Shown here: piece after piece, positions 48,242 through 58,440 of the stretch
Numbering within the stretch: the stretch's first letter is position 1
How the letters are laid out: the number at the start of each line of letters is the position of its first letter
NCBI RefSeq assembly: GCF_003590095.1
Contig: NC_039482.1
Location: 17,439,657-17,503,656, forward strand
Source: Trichoplusia ni
Taxonomy: Eukaryota; Arthropoda; Insecta; Lepidoptera; Noctuidae
DNA: 64,000 nt
Direction: 5' to 3'
The notes under the pieces: generated by a model
What the model saw: only the letters and a program-made list of their open reading frames with translations
The model's database searches: none
What the model was told of the DNA's origin: nothing
Position numbers and translations under genes: made by a program

Positions 48242-50325
48242 CACAGTGGGCTGAAAATAACGTTTCATGGACATTCAATTTTTTTTTCCAATTTGACGTG
48301 TTTCTTTATTGGAATCTGTTAAAACATGCTTCTTATTGATATGTTTTAAATATAAAGTCATAGATCATAGCGAAAGGCACACTTTTGATTTTTTTTCAAA
48401 AACTTTGTATGGGGAAAACCATAAAATAAGCTATATCTCAGCTGTCGCGTGAGTGCGCGTTATTTTCTTTCACATGATTATTGCTCTATTTTTTTGCAAA
48501 ATTTTGACGTATTGCACCACGCTCGCGAAAGTGCGATTACTGAGAAAAAAAAAATTGAAAAATATATATATTTTCCTTTGAAAAATTCGTAAATTTATTA
48601 AAAAAATACCTATATATCTCTAAAAATTATAACATTAGCGGCCATAAACAACTTCAGTGCTGTTTAGCTCTTCTCAATTTTATAATAATGAACAATATGC
48701 GGCTAAATATGTATCAGAGAAATATGTTTTTTACATAATTTGTTTATGACACACGGTCTGGGATACCAGACCCTTTTAAAACAATGGATAAATATCAGTA
48801 AGTACCTATTGTTGCCATATGATTTCGTTGCCATCGGTCAGATTTAATGGAACTAATGAGGTCATGAACACACTGGAATCATCATTTCCATCTTCCATTT
48901 TCTGTTTATACCTGCTTTGGTTCGATGAACCATCAAAACCCCACTTGGACACTAAAATAAGGTAATTTTTTTCGACACACACAGGTAAACTTTTCAAAAT
49001 TCTTGTTACTGTTAAATCTAGAAGAGCTTGAAGTGAAATTTTGGCTGCTGTATCCGTCACTGTAATTGTTTTTTTTTTTTGTCAGGATAACAATGAGATT
49101 TAGCTTGCTGTAGCTTACAGTATGACGGATACAAGTCTGCCACACCTTCTCGAATTTCCCTTAGTGTTATATATTGCCACTTGGACAATTTTAAGGATAA
49201 AAACATACCAAGTGCTTTCTCTGTTGTAAAAACATGCTTGGGATATGCTTTTTTGGTAAACGAGTTTAACTTTTCAGCAGCTTCTGGGTGTTTCATCATA
49301 AACTCAATAACAGAAGCCATATTGTTCAAACCTTCTTGTCTCATCATTCGCACAGCAGCATATGCAAGCTCACTGGACTCACAGTCTCTTTGATTTTCAG
49401 TCCTTCTTTTCTTTTGTTTTATTCCTAAATCTTGAAATGGTTTTCGAAGCAAACGCTTCATACTTGTCTGTGCTTCAGTTGACGAAGATGTAGAAGGGAC
49501 TGGACATTCGAGAGTGATATGAGATTCAGACGCCACAACATCTGATGCCTTCGGTTCTGCAATGCAACTTGGCCAATCAATATCACACTGAAGCCAGTCT
49601 TCATATTCGCTCGCTCGCTTCGTGGGGTTTTGATGGTTCATCGAACCAAAGCAGGTATAAACAGAAAATGGAAGATGGAAATGATGATTCCAGTGTGTTC
49701 ATGACCTCATTAGTTCCATTAAATCTGACCGATGGCAACGAAATCATATGGCAACAATAGGTACTTACTGATATTTATCCATTGTTTTAAAAGGGTCTGG
49801 TATCCCAGTCCGTGTGTCATAAACAAATTATGTAAAAAACATATTTCTCTGATACATATTTAGCCGCATATTGTTCATTATTATAAAATTGAGAAGAGCT
49901 AAACAGCACTGAAGTTGTTTATGGCCGCTAATGTTATAATTTTTAGAGATATATAGGTATTTTTTTAATAAATTTACGAATTTTTCAAAGGAAAATATAT
50001 ATATTTTTCAATTTTTATTTTTCTCAGTAATCGCACTTTCGCGAGCGTGGTGCAATACGTCAAAATTTTGCAAAAAAATAGAGCAATAATCATGTGAAAG
50101 AAAATAACGCGCACTCACGCGACAGCTGAGATATAGCTTATTTTATGGTTTTCCCCATACAAAGTTTTTGAAAAAAAATCAAAAGTGTGCCTTTCGCTAT
50201 GATCTATGACTTTATATTTAAAACATATCAATAAGAAGCATGTTTTAACAGATTCCAATAAAGAAACACGTCAAATTGGAAAAAAAAATTGAATGTCCAT
50301 GAAACGTTATTTTCAGCCCACTGTG
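48242..50325. mobile_element. fold-back Transib element (RAG1-related family), 2,084 bp
   Basis: The element begins CACAGTG and ends CACTGTG, i.e. a CACAGTG heptamer faces inward from each end, as in Transib transposons and V(D)J recombination signals. It is flanked by the 5-bp duplication CGCCG. Bases 48,242-48,944 and 49,622-50,325 are inverted copies of each other (about 704 bp per arm), with only scattered differences noticed; one is near 48,752. A 677-bp spacer lies between. Spacer plus left arm encode, on the minus strand, the N-terminal part of a Transib-like transposase. The normal unequal ends of a Transib have been replaced by two identical ends, so the element looks like the product of an inverted duplication with loss of the rest of the transposase. 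Confidence 0.85.
48806..49641 (-). pseudogene. truncated Transib/RAG1-like transposase
   Basis: Two minus-strand frames overlap: 49,641-49,057 (194 codons) and 49,060-48,806 (84 codons). The shift lies in a run of T near 49,069-49,080, so it may be a homopolymer error. Landmarks are an EEG-type linker, KLSKWQYITLREIREGVADL, LYPSYCKLQQAKSHCYPD, TAAKISLQALLDLTVTRIL and SKWGFDGSSNQSRYKQK, which holds the likely first catalytic Asp. The frame stops after GNEIIWQQ, before the other two catalytic acidic residues. The first codons (49,641-49,622) are antisense to the GFDGSS segment because they lie in the right arm; the true N-terminus is lost or lies in the spacer. It cannot be an active transposase. 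Family assignment rests on these motifs plus the element's ends. Confidence 0.7.
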
Positions 50326-50330
50326 CGCCG
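50326..50330. repeat. target-site duplication CGCCG (right)
   Basis: Second copy of the 5-bp duplication flanking the Transib element; it continues directly into the SINE head sequence GGATCAAACCCGCG. Confidence 0.85.
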
Positions 50331-50810
50331 GGATCAAACCCGCGCCACGTTTGACTTGGTGACCTAAACCACTCGGCTATCAGTGCAATCAAGTTGCATT
50401 AAGACCGCATTAAGACTGTGTTTCCATTTGCTGAATGAATCACGTCATGTGTCCGTCAACATGTACACTCAGTTAACACACGTACTCTCAAATTTCTGTA
50501 ATCGCGGTATCGGTCGTTACGTCACGTGACAGATTTACCAAAATAAACAAAGCAGTGTATGGTGTGCACTCTGCACGTGGACAATCTCGCCAATGTACAT
50601 AGATGGTAAATTGTGTCAGATACAAAATCAGCGTAGGTGTTTATAGAAAAAGATTATGGATAAATTATACACCTTTTTCGGATGGGAGATCATCAAATGA
50701 CTCCCTTCGCTTTGGGTTGGAAGGAAGGGAGTGTCAGACTGACTGGAACCCACCCATGTTCCTTTCCTTTCTTTCTATGCACCGATTAAAATAAGTTACA
50801 CAGCCTGTTA

Positions 50811-51037
50811 TCTATATCTATACTTATATATAAAGCTGAAGAGTTTGTTTGTGTTTGAACGCGCTAATCTCAGGAACTAACGGTTCGAATTGAAAAAATA
50901 TTTTTTGTGTTAAATAAACCATTTATCAAAGAAGGCTTTAGGCTATATAACATCACGTTGCGACTAATAGGAGCGAAGATACAATGGAAAATATGGAAAA
51001 TTCTAAACCTGTGGACGAAGTCGCGGGCAACAGCTAG
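50811..51037 (+). mobile_element. non-autonomous Helitron, copy 5 of 5
   Basis: Host A, TCTATATCTATAC start, shared AAGCTGAAGAGTTTG..GAACGCGCTAATCTCAGG body, CAGCTAG end and host T. It is the shortest copy of the family here. Confidence 0.7.
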
Positions 51038-52554
51038 TACTCATATATACCTCGTAATACCTTACCTTCGCCCTTATAGGACATAACCCTAACACAGATC
51101 ACAAATATTAAAGAAACTAACTTTCGCAAATATTTCAAATTGTTAATATCACAAATTAATTAAAGCGGAATGCTTGTAGACGTGATGGTATTTTGTTAAG
51201 GAATGTTTTAATCACATAGTAATAGAGATTCCATAGGCGTCAATTATGTTTTTTCGAGTATCGAGTGGGGGACTACTATTGTCTCTCGAAACAATACGAT
51301 TGCTATTATAAAAAGAGACGCGGCTCTATATTAGCGCGCTATCTCGCTCACACAATGGCCGCCGTGTCTTGTTTTAAGGGGTATTGTTTTTCCGTGAACA
51401 ATTCGTAGTAATATTTTTCACGCCTATGGTCCATTGCGACAGAGAGCCCGTTACCAGAATCTCGATCAGTGATTGCTTTGAATTTCGATTCGTTATCACG
51501 TTTACTTTTTGAAGTGAATTAATGCCCTTGTGAAAACCTTAATTATAGGTAAAGTTCGCAATTTTCCTCGTTTATCATAAAGGAATTATTAAATTCAATT
51601 GTTTGTTTACAATATGCAATACGAGCATACACGGCAGCTTAACCGTACCGTAGCTAGCTAGCATTGAGTTAGAGGTATCAAAGATGAGAAAATTAATACG
51701 GAAGGTACCTGTTGCAAAAGGCTTAGGAAACTTCTTTAAGAAAACAAAAAAAAATCAAGTTTTGTATTTTATTTCTGTCCTTTACGGGAAAGTGGAACAA
51801 AATGTTTCGGCACTTAAAGAGGAATGCACTGAAACAGAGCCAAAAAGAGTCTTCAAAATTAAATAACAAACATGTTTCAGCAAAGTGATTCAGACTTAAC
51901 GTAATTTGTTTATTTTTCATTTATTCTTAGTCCGACGAAATCGCTAACACTTAAATAAATTCAAAAATATATTAAAAAGTAAACACACGGTAAATACAAA
52001 CATAGAATGAAAATACACATAAAAATAATTCGTTCAATCATGCAAAAATCTTAAAACACGATAAACAGACAAGATCTCCTTCCACGCACCCACAAACACA
52101 TAACAGTAATTAAAATAACAAGACTAAAATTCCCATTCATTATATTTAATACCCGAACACAAGGCACCCACCCAGTTTTCTAAAGGCCAATTAAACTCGC
52201 GGAATAGCTCACTCGTGTGTGTGTTAGTTAATTATTACAACATTTATTACTAAATTGTGCTGACAAGACGATGATTTTATACCGAGTTATAACTGGAAAA
52301 GCCCTGTTTTGCTTTAATTGGCAGTACGTAATTGGATAGACTGGGCCGCGTGTATACGTGGTCACATTTTGTTGGTGTCATTATTTTTTTGAACTTACTA
52401 AATAATACTTCGTGGATGAATCCAGAGGCTTACACACTCCTATTCAAAAAACCCGTGTCGAAGTGGTAATTTTAATCCTGTACTCATGTGGCATATCATT
52501 CTATCAACGAGTGTCGATATAATTTTGATTTTAAAAACTAAATAACTTTCCACA
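51038..52554. other. intergenic DNA with a promoter-like patch, no firm gene
   Basis: A CpG-containing patch at about 51,310-51,450 is unlike the surrounding AT-rich DNA and could be a promoter or 5' exon, perhaps of the GPCR gene at 53.4 kb. A 60-codon frame at 51,684-51,866 is lysine-rich and has no recognisable domain, so it is not called as a gene. Confidence 0.35.
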
Positions 52555-52708
52555 AAAATGAAACTACTTTTACGGATTTTATCGCGGTTTAATTTTTGAT
52601 TTTAGTTCCCGACGTTTCGACACCTTTGCAGGTATCATGGTCACGGGCAGACTCTGCCGTGAACTGAAAAATTAAACCGCGATAAAATCCGTAAAGTAGT
52701 TTCATTTT
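52555..52708. mobile_element. palindromic MITE, 154 bp
   Basis: Arms of about 42 bp (52,555-52,597 and 52,667-52,708) are inverted copies differing by one base in a T run; the left arm contains GGATTTTATCGCGGTTTAA. The middle holds GTTCCCGACGTTTCGACACC and GGTCACGGGCAGAC, words common in moth dispersed repeats. No coding capacity; target duplication not clear. Confidence 0.65.
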
Positions 52709-53390
52709 AATGTCTAACATTCGCGTAAACCTAAGAAACCACTATTTCCACAAAAACTTCGGGGACTTACTTTATTTATACGTATAACCTTTTAAATAAA
52801 CCCAAAATTCGAACACTCATATTTATTGAAGACCAATTCGTAGAAGCACTCTCAAAAGTTTTACAATATCATTAAAACTATGTGCTCAACAATTTCCCAC
52901 TTAACTGTAGCAAGGGGATAATTTTAATACCAAAAGACAGCTACTTAATACAAGGATGTTCTTGGAACGTCAGGCAAAGCCAAGCAAACTAATAAAGCAA
53001 GTAATATAAACAAGCAATTTGTTATCTTGGCTAATAGCGTCTACGCCGTAGCCGCGTAGAGGCAGTCGTAGCAGCGTAGCCGCGAGGACCAGACGCGTTA
53101 AAGCGAAACCGTAGATGGCGGTAGCGGAACGTAATATTACGAACTTTCGAAGTTACTAATAAGTTTTTTTTTGTTGTTGTGGTTTCAGTGGTGGTACTTA
53201 ATGAGGGGCTTAAAAGTTCTGGTTTGTTAATTTAGCGAGAAGCTTGTTATCTTTTATATTAATTTAAGTCAATAACTTAAGTTTGCCTTTCGAATGAATG
53301 TAGAGTGTGCTAAATCCAAATAGTGCTAATATTAAACAAGAATCCAAAAAGTGCGTGATTAAAAAAAAGAAAACATGTAAAAATTCAAAA

Positions 53391-53697
53391 TGCTTTTGAA
53401 CAATTACGATTACGATGAGGAATTCCCAGTGATGACAACATCGGAAATCGATAAAAATTCTGGGACTACTTTGACGGTGCTACGACAGTGAGTACCAACA
53501 TTACGGAGTCAGTTCTCCGTGATCAAGGACCTGTTCTCGTGATCTATGGGATCCTGCTCGCAGTGGGGGGTGTGGGGAACGTGGCGGTTCTCATCAGCCT
53601 CGCCAGGTCCAGGAGAAGGAAGTCCAGAGTGGATCTGCTGATGACGCACCTCGCCCTCGCTGACGTCTGTGTGACGTGTGGAGTTATACCGCTAGAG
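53391..53697 (+). CDS. N-terminal exon of a peptide-type GPCR (GnRH/AKH/corazonin receptor-like), frameshifted
   Basis: A start ATG at 53,391 opens an acidic extracellular tail (MLLNNYDYDEEFPVMTTSEID), which is shifted by one base in the A run at 53,453-53,457. The other frame then reads FWDYFDGATT, an NIT glycosylation site, and transmembrane helices 1 and 2: VLVIYGILLAVGGVGNVAVL with the helix-1 GN, a basic loop SRRRKSRVDLL, and THLALADVCVTCGVIPLE with the helix-2 LALAD core. The exon ends GAG|GTAATT at 53,697 in phase 0. The LMTHLALAD..PLE pattern resembles insect AKH, ACP and corazonin receptors, but the ligand is inference. No other helices occur before the gap at 54,968, and the next contig appears misplaced, so the gene is incomplete here. 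The frameshift may be a lost A in a homopolymer. Confidence 0.7.
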
Positions 53698-54967
53698 GTA
53701 ATTAGGATTTTTGTTAAATGAAAGCGTATCTATTCGCATTGTTCGACTAGTTTCGTACCCATCATGTTTAAGATTAACCGGACTTCTTAAGCATGAGCTC
53801 GTGCTGCAGGGAGAGTTCGAATCACGACCCCGTCGCCTCAGCTCCTTATTAAGGACTCCAGCTTTAATAATGAATTCTCACGTTAGTTAAGTTTCTATAA
53901 AAATATGTTTGTTTTCAATCTATAATATTGCATATAACATTTTTCGACAGTAATAAATTCATTTTCATTTTTTTCCCGGATGTTTAAATTTCAGAAAAAG
54001 ATCAGCAAAACCATGACGGTACTAATGAGAAAGTGTTTGTGTATTCCTACATATGATAGAGACCAAAACGTTGACAATGACATCGTCAAGACAATTTTTA
54101 ATACATATCTTGCTTAAATTTTCCAAACGTAAGTTAGTAAAAGTTTCCCTAAAAGTTTATTTATTTAATAATTTATATACACATAAGATATATGTATACA
54201 TATAAGATTGACAAGAAACTTTTGTGTTTCATGGTTTGCGGAAATAATTAAATATATTTTAATTGTAAACTTTATCACCCTCGAACCCATATTTTCTGGT
54301 CATTAAGTGGACCTTTATTACTCTGGAAATAAAGCCCAAATGTCATTGTAAATAACTCTGAAGTGCTATTAATAACTTGCGCCTGTATTTAACACGCCGT
54401 GTTGTATGAACAATGTCACGTCACGTCATCTCGCCCACACAGGCAGGCCTAAGGCCCATGGCTGTATATTTTGGGTAATTTTACAGATATAGGTATTTGA
54501 GAGTTAAATATAATTATTATTACTAAAAAGTTCAGTGCAGTTGGGCATCATTAATTATAGGGTTTATTTAAATCATTCTGATTTGCTCATCAACGAAATT
54601 GGGAAAAAGTGGTCTTAAAAGGCAGTGAATGGCTATTCACTTTGCATAGCCTTTTTAAGACAGTTTTTTTTAAGTTACACATATTTCTACCCTATATCAT
54701 TTTCATTGGAAATACTTATTATTGTTAATTGGGTGTTACTTTTTAAGAGAGAAGTTGGGTGGTGTAGACTTTTGGTTTGTTCAAAAATTAAAGTGGCATT
54801 CTTGATTTAATTTTTATTTTAATTGATAAAAGTATTAATAAAACTAGGAGTGGCAACAAAATTGTTAGCAAAATCGGTGTCAAAAAATACTTGTACAACT
54901 TGACAGCGGTGTCAATGTCTTGTTGGTATTGCTAGTAAGAATGTATTTATTTATATGGTGCTATATT
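53698..54967. other. presumed first intron of the GPCR gene, cut by the scaffold gap
   Basis: AT-rich sequence beginning with a splice donor. A repeat fragment near 53,740-53,890 shares words (GACTAGTTTCG, TTAAGGACTCC) with blocks at 34,180 and 47,455. No further receptor exon is seen. Confidence 0.45.
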
Positions 54968-55967
54968 NNNNNNNNNNNNNNNNNNNNNNNNNNNNNNNNN
55001 NNNNNNNNNNNNNNNNNNNNNNNNNNNNNNNNNNNNNNNNNNNNNNNNNNNNNNNNNNNNNNNNNNNNNNNNNNNNNNNNNNNNNNNNNNNNNNNNNNNN
55101 NNNNNNNNNNNNNNNNNNNNNNNNNNNNNNNNNNNNNNNNNNNNNNNNNNNNNNNNNNNNNNNNNNNNNNNNNNNNNNNNNNNNNNNNNNNNNNNNNNNN
55201 NNNNNNNNNNNNNNNNNNNNNNNNNNNNNNNNNNNNNNNNNNNNNNNNNNNNNNNNNNNNNNNNNNNNNNNNNNNNNNNNNNNNNNNNNNNNNNNNNNNN
55301 NNNNNNNNNNNNNNNNNNNNNNNNNNNNNNNNNNNNNNNNNNNNNNNNNNNNNNNNNNNNNNNNNNNNNNNNNNNNNNNNNNNNNNNNNNNNNNNNNNNN
55401 NNNNNNNNNNNNNNNNNNNNNNNNNNNNNNNNNNNNNNNNNNNNNNNNNNNNNNNNNNNNNNNNNNNNNNNNNNNNNNNNNNNNNNNNNNNNNNNNNNNN
55501 NNNNNNNNNNNNNNNNNNNNNNNNNNNNNNNNNNNNNNNNNNNNNNNNNNNNNNNNNNNNNNNNNNNNNNNNNNNNNNNNNNNNNNNNNNNNNNNNNNNN
55601 NNNNNNNNNNNNNNNNNNNNNNNNNNNNNNNNNNNNNNNNNNNNNNNNNNNNNNNNNNNNNNNNNNNNNNNNNNNNNNNNNNNNNNNNNNNNNNNNNNNN
55701 NNNNNNNNNNNNNNNNNNNNNNNNNNNNNNNNNNNNNNNNNNNNNNNNNNNNNNNNNNNNNNNNNNNNNNNNNNNNNNNNNNNNNNNNNNNNNNNNNNNN
55801 NNNNNNNNNNNNNNNNNNNNNNNNNNNNNNNNNNNNNNNNNNNNNNNNNNNNNNNNNNNNNNNNNNNNNNNNNNNNNNNNNNNNNNNNNNNNNNNNNNNN
55901 NNNNNNNNNNNNNNNNNNNNNNNNNNNNNNNNNNNNNNNNNNNNNNNNNNNNNNNNNNNNNNNNNNN
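54968..55967. other. assembly gap, exactly 1,000 N
   Basis: The run of N is exactly 1,000 bases, a round number typical of a scaffold join of unknown true size. Any open frame through it is meaningless. The right-hand contig starts at the very end of a piggyBac element. Confidence 0.98.
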
Positions 55968-55969
55968 AA

Positions 55970-58436
55970 CCTAGAAAGATAGTCTGCGTAAAATTGACGC
56001 ATGCATTCTTGAAATATTGCTCTCTCTTTCTAAATAGCGCGAATCCGTCGCTGTGCGTTTAGGACATCTCAGTCGCCGCTTGGAGCTCCCGTGAGGCGTG
56101 CTTGTCAATGCGGTAAGTGTCACTGATTTTGAACTATAACGACCGCGTGAGTCAAAATGACGCATGATTATCTTTTACGTGACTTTTAAGATTTAACTCA
56201 TACGATAATTATATTGTTATTTCATGTTCTACTTACGTGATAACTTATTATATATATATTTTCTTGTTATAGATATCGTGACTAATATATAATAAAATGG
56301 GTAGTTCTTTAGACGATGAGCATATCCTCTCTGCTCTTCTGCAAAGCGATGACGAGCTTGTTGGTGAGGATTCTGACAGTGAAATATCAGATCACGTAAG
56401 TGAAGATGACGTCCAGAGCGATACAGAAGAAGCGTTTATAGATGAGGTACATGAAGTGCAGCCAACGTCAAGCGGTAGTGAAATATTAGACGAACAAAAT
56501 GTTATTGAACAACCAGGTTCTTCATTGGCTTCTAACAAAATCTTGACCTTGCCACAGAGGACTATTAGAGGTAAGAATAAACATTGTTGGTCAACTTCAA
56601 AGTCCACGAGGCGTAGCCGAGTCTCTGCACTGAACATTGTCAGATCTCAAAGAGGTCCGACGCGTATGTGCCGCAATATATATGACCCACTTTTATGCTT
56701 CAAACTATTTTTTACTGATGAGATAATTTCGGAAATTGTAAAATGGACAAATGCTGAGATATCATTGAAACGTCGGGAATCTATGACAGGTGCTACATTT
56801 CGTGACACGAATGAAGATGAAATCTATGCTTCTTTGGTATTCTGGTAATGACAGCAGTGAGAAAAGATAACCACATGTCCACAGATGACCTCTTTGATCG
56901 ATCTTTGTCAATGGTGTACGTCTCTGTAATGAGTCGTGATCGTTTTGATTTTTTGATACGATGTCTTAGAATGGATGACAAAAGTATACGGCCCACACTT
57001 CGAGAAAACGATGTATTTACTCCTGTTAGAAAAATATGGGATCTCTTTATCCATCAGTGCATACAAAATTACACTCCAGGGGCCTCATTGACCATAGATG
57101 AACAGTTACTTGGTTTTAGAGGACGGTGTCCGTTTAGGATGTATATCCAAACAAGCCAAGTAAGTATGGAATAAAAATCCTCATGATGTGTGACAGTGGT
57201 ACAAAGTATATGAATAAATGGAATGCCTTATTTGGGAAGAGGGAACACAGACCAACGGAGTTACCACTCGGTGAATACTACGTGAAGGAGTTATCAAAGC
57301 CTGTGCACGGTAGTGTCGTAATATTACGTGTGACAATTGGTTCACCTCAATCCCTTTGGCAAAAAAACTTACTACAAAACCGTATAAGTTAACCATTGTG
57401 GGAACCGTGCGATCAAACAAACGCGAGATACCGGAAGTACTGAAAAACAGTCGCTCCAGGCCAGTGGGAACATCGATGTTTTGTTTTGACGGACCCCTTA
57501 CTCTCGTCTCATATAAACCGAAGCCAGCTAAGATGGTATACTTATTATCATCTTGTGATGAGGATGCTTCTATCAACGAAAGTACCGGTAAACCGCAAAT
57601 GGTTATTATTATAATCAAACTAAAGCGGAGTGGACACGCTAGACCAAATGTGTTCTGTGATGACCTGCAGTAGGAAGACGAATAGGTGGCCTATGCATTA
57701 TTGTACGGAATGATAAACATTGCCTGCATAAATTCTTTTATTATATACAGCCATAATGTCAGTAGCAAGGGAGAAAAAGGTTCAAAGTCGCAAAAAATTT
57801 ATGAGAAACCTTTACATGAGCCTGACGTCATCGTTATGCGTAAGCGTTTAGAAGCTCCTACTTTGAAGAGATATTTGCGCGATAATATCTCTAAATATTT
57901 TGCCAAATGAAGTGCCTGGTACATCAGATGACAGTACTGAAGAGCCAGTAACGAAAAAACGTACTTACTGTACTTACTGCCCCTCTAAAATAAGGCGAAA
58001 GGCAAATGCATCGTGCAAAAAATGCAAAAAAGTTATTTGTCGAGAGCATAATATTGATATGTGCCAAAGTTGTTTCTGACTGACTAATAAGTATAATTTG
58101 TTTCTATTATGTATAAGTTAAGCTAATTACTTATTTTATAATACAACATGACTGTTTTTAAAGTACAAAATAAGTTTATTTTTGTAAAAGAGAGAATGTT
58201 TAAAAGTTTTGTTACTTTATAGAGAAATTTTGAGTTTTTGTTTTTTTTTAATAAATAAATAAACATAAATAAATAGTTTGTTGAATTTATTATTAGTATG
58301 TAATGTAAATATAATAAAACTTAATATCTATTCAAATTAATAAATAAACCTCGATATACAGACCGATAAAACACATGCGTCAATTTTACGCATGATTATC
58401 TTTAACGTACGTCACAATATGATTATCTTTCTAGGG
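55970..58436 (+). mobile_element. piggyBac element (T. ni IFP2 type), essentially full length
   Basis: The left end (CCTAGAAAGATAGTCTGCG, one C short of the canonical CCCTAG) touches the gap; the right end is TATCTTTCTAGGG at 58,424-58,436 followed by TTAA (58,437-58,440), the obligatory piggyBac target. The subterminal 19-bp inverted repeats are at 55,985-56,003 (TGCGTAAAATTGACGCATG) and 58,374-58,392. Length is about 2,467 bp against 2,472 bp for the known element. From memory of the T. ni element the sequence is near identical, differing chiefly by small indels. The left TTAA is half lost in the gap (only AA at 55,968-55,969). Confidence 0.92.
56297..58079 (+). pseudogene. piggyBac transposase, full span but broken by several small indels
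   Basis: The known transposase is 594 residues; the span from ATG 56,297 to TGA 58,079 is 1,783 bases, close to the expected 1,785. The first 180 codons are open, then a one-base loss near 56,830 ends the frame early (..YASLVFW). The rest continues in shifting frames: 56,848-57,174, 57,183-57,392, 57,356-57,673 and 57,686-57,910, then the Cys-rich C-terminal zinc-binding region (CTYCPSKI, CKKCKK, CQSCF) to the stop. Codons for all four catalytic Asp (D268 in TIDEQLLGF, D346 in TCDNWFT, D447 and D450 in the VDTLDQ segment) are present. As written it cannot make a full protein; since most breaks are single-base indels and the same contig shows homopolymer errors against its twin, they may be sequencing errors. 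Confidence 0.85.
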
Positions 58437-58440
58437 TTAA
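58437..58440. repeat. piggyBac target site TTAA (right copy)
   Basis: TTAA follows the right terminal repeat directly and continues into ATAAAACAATCG, the sequence found after TTAG at 42,222 in the first copy of the duplicated block. Confidence 0.9.

Larger units (their letters stand above)
48115..50385 (-). repeat. tRNA-derived SINE, family II, split by the Transib insertion
   Basis: The head is at 50,385-50,331 on the minus strand (CACTGATAGCCGAGTGG box A, GGGTTTGATCCC box B), and its body resumes at 48,236-48,115 (GTATCGAATGCTTGTCC, GTGTCTTCGTGCATGTG, ending CGGGAGTCGGGG). Removing 48,242-50,325 and one copy of CGCCG restores a continuous SINE like those at 38,963 and 33,590. This gives an independent reading of the empty site. 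Confidence 0.75.

Noticed and set aside
49545..49760. Plus-strand 71-codon frame ending in the same residues as the minus-strand Transib frame
   Set aside because: It is the right inverted arm read on the other strand; only the arm duplicate of the transposase segment, not a separate gene.
51684..51866. 60-codon lysine-rich frame
   Set aside because: No recognisable domain, no conserved splice context and expected by chance at this length.
54920..56062. Long open frames of 339-380 codons around 54.9-56.1 kb
   Set aside because: They run through 1,000 N and exist only because N translates without stops.
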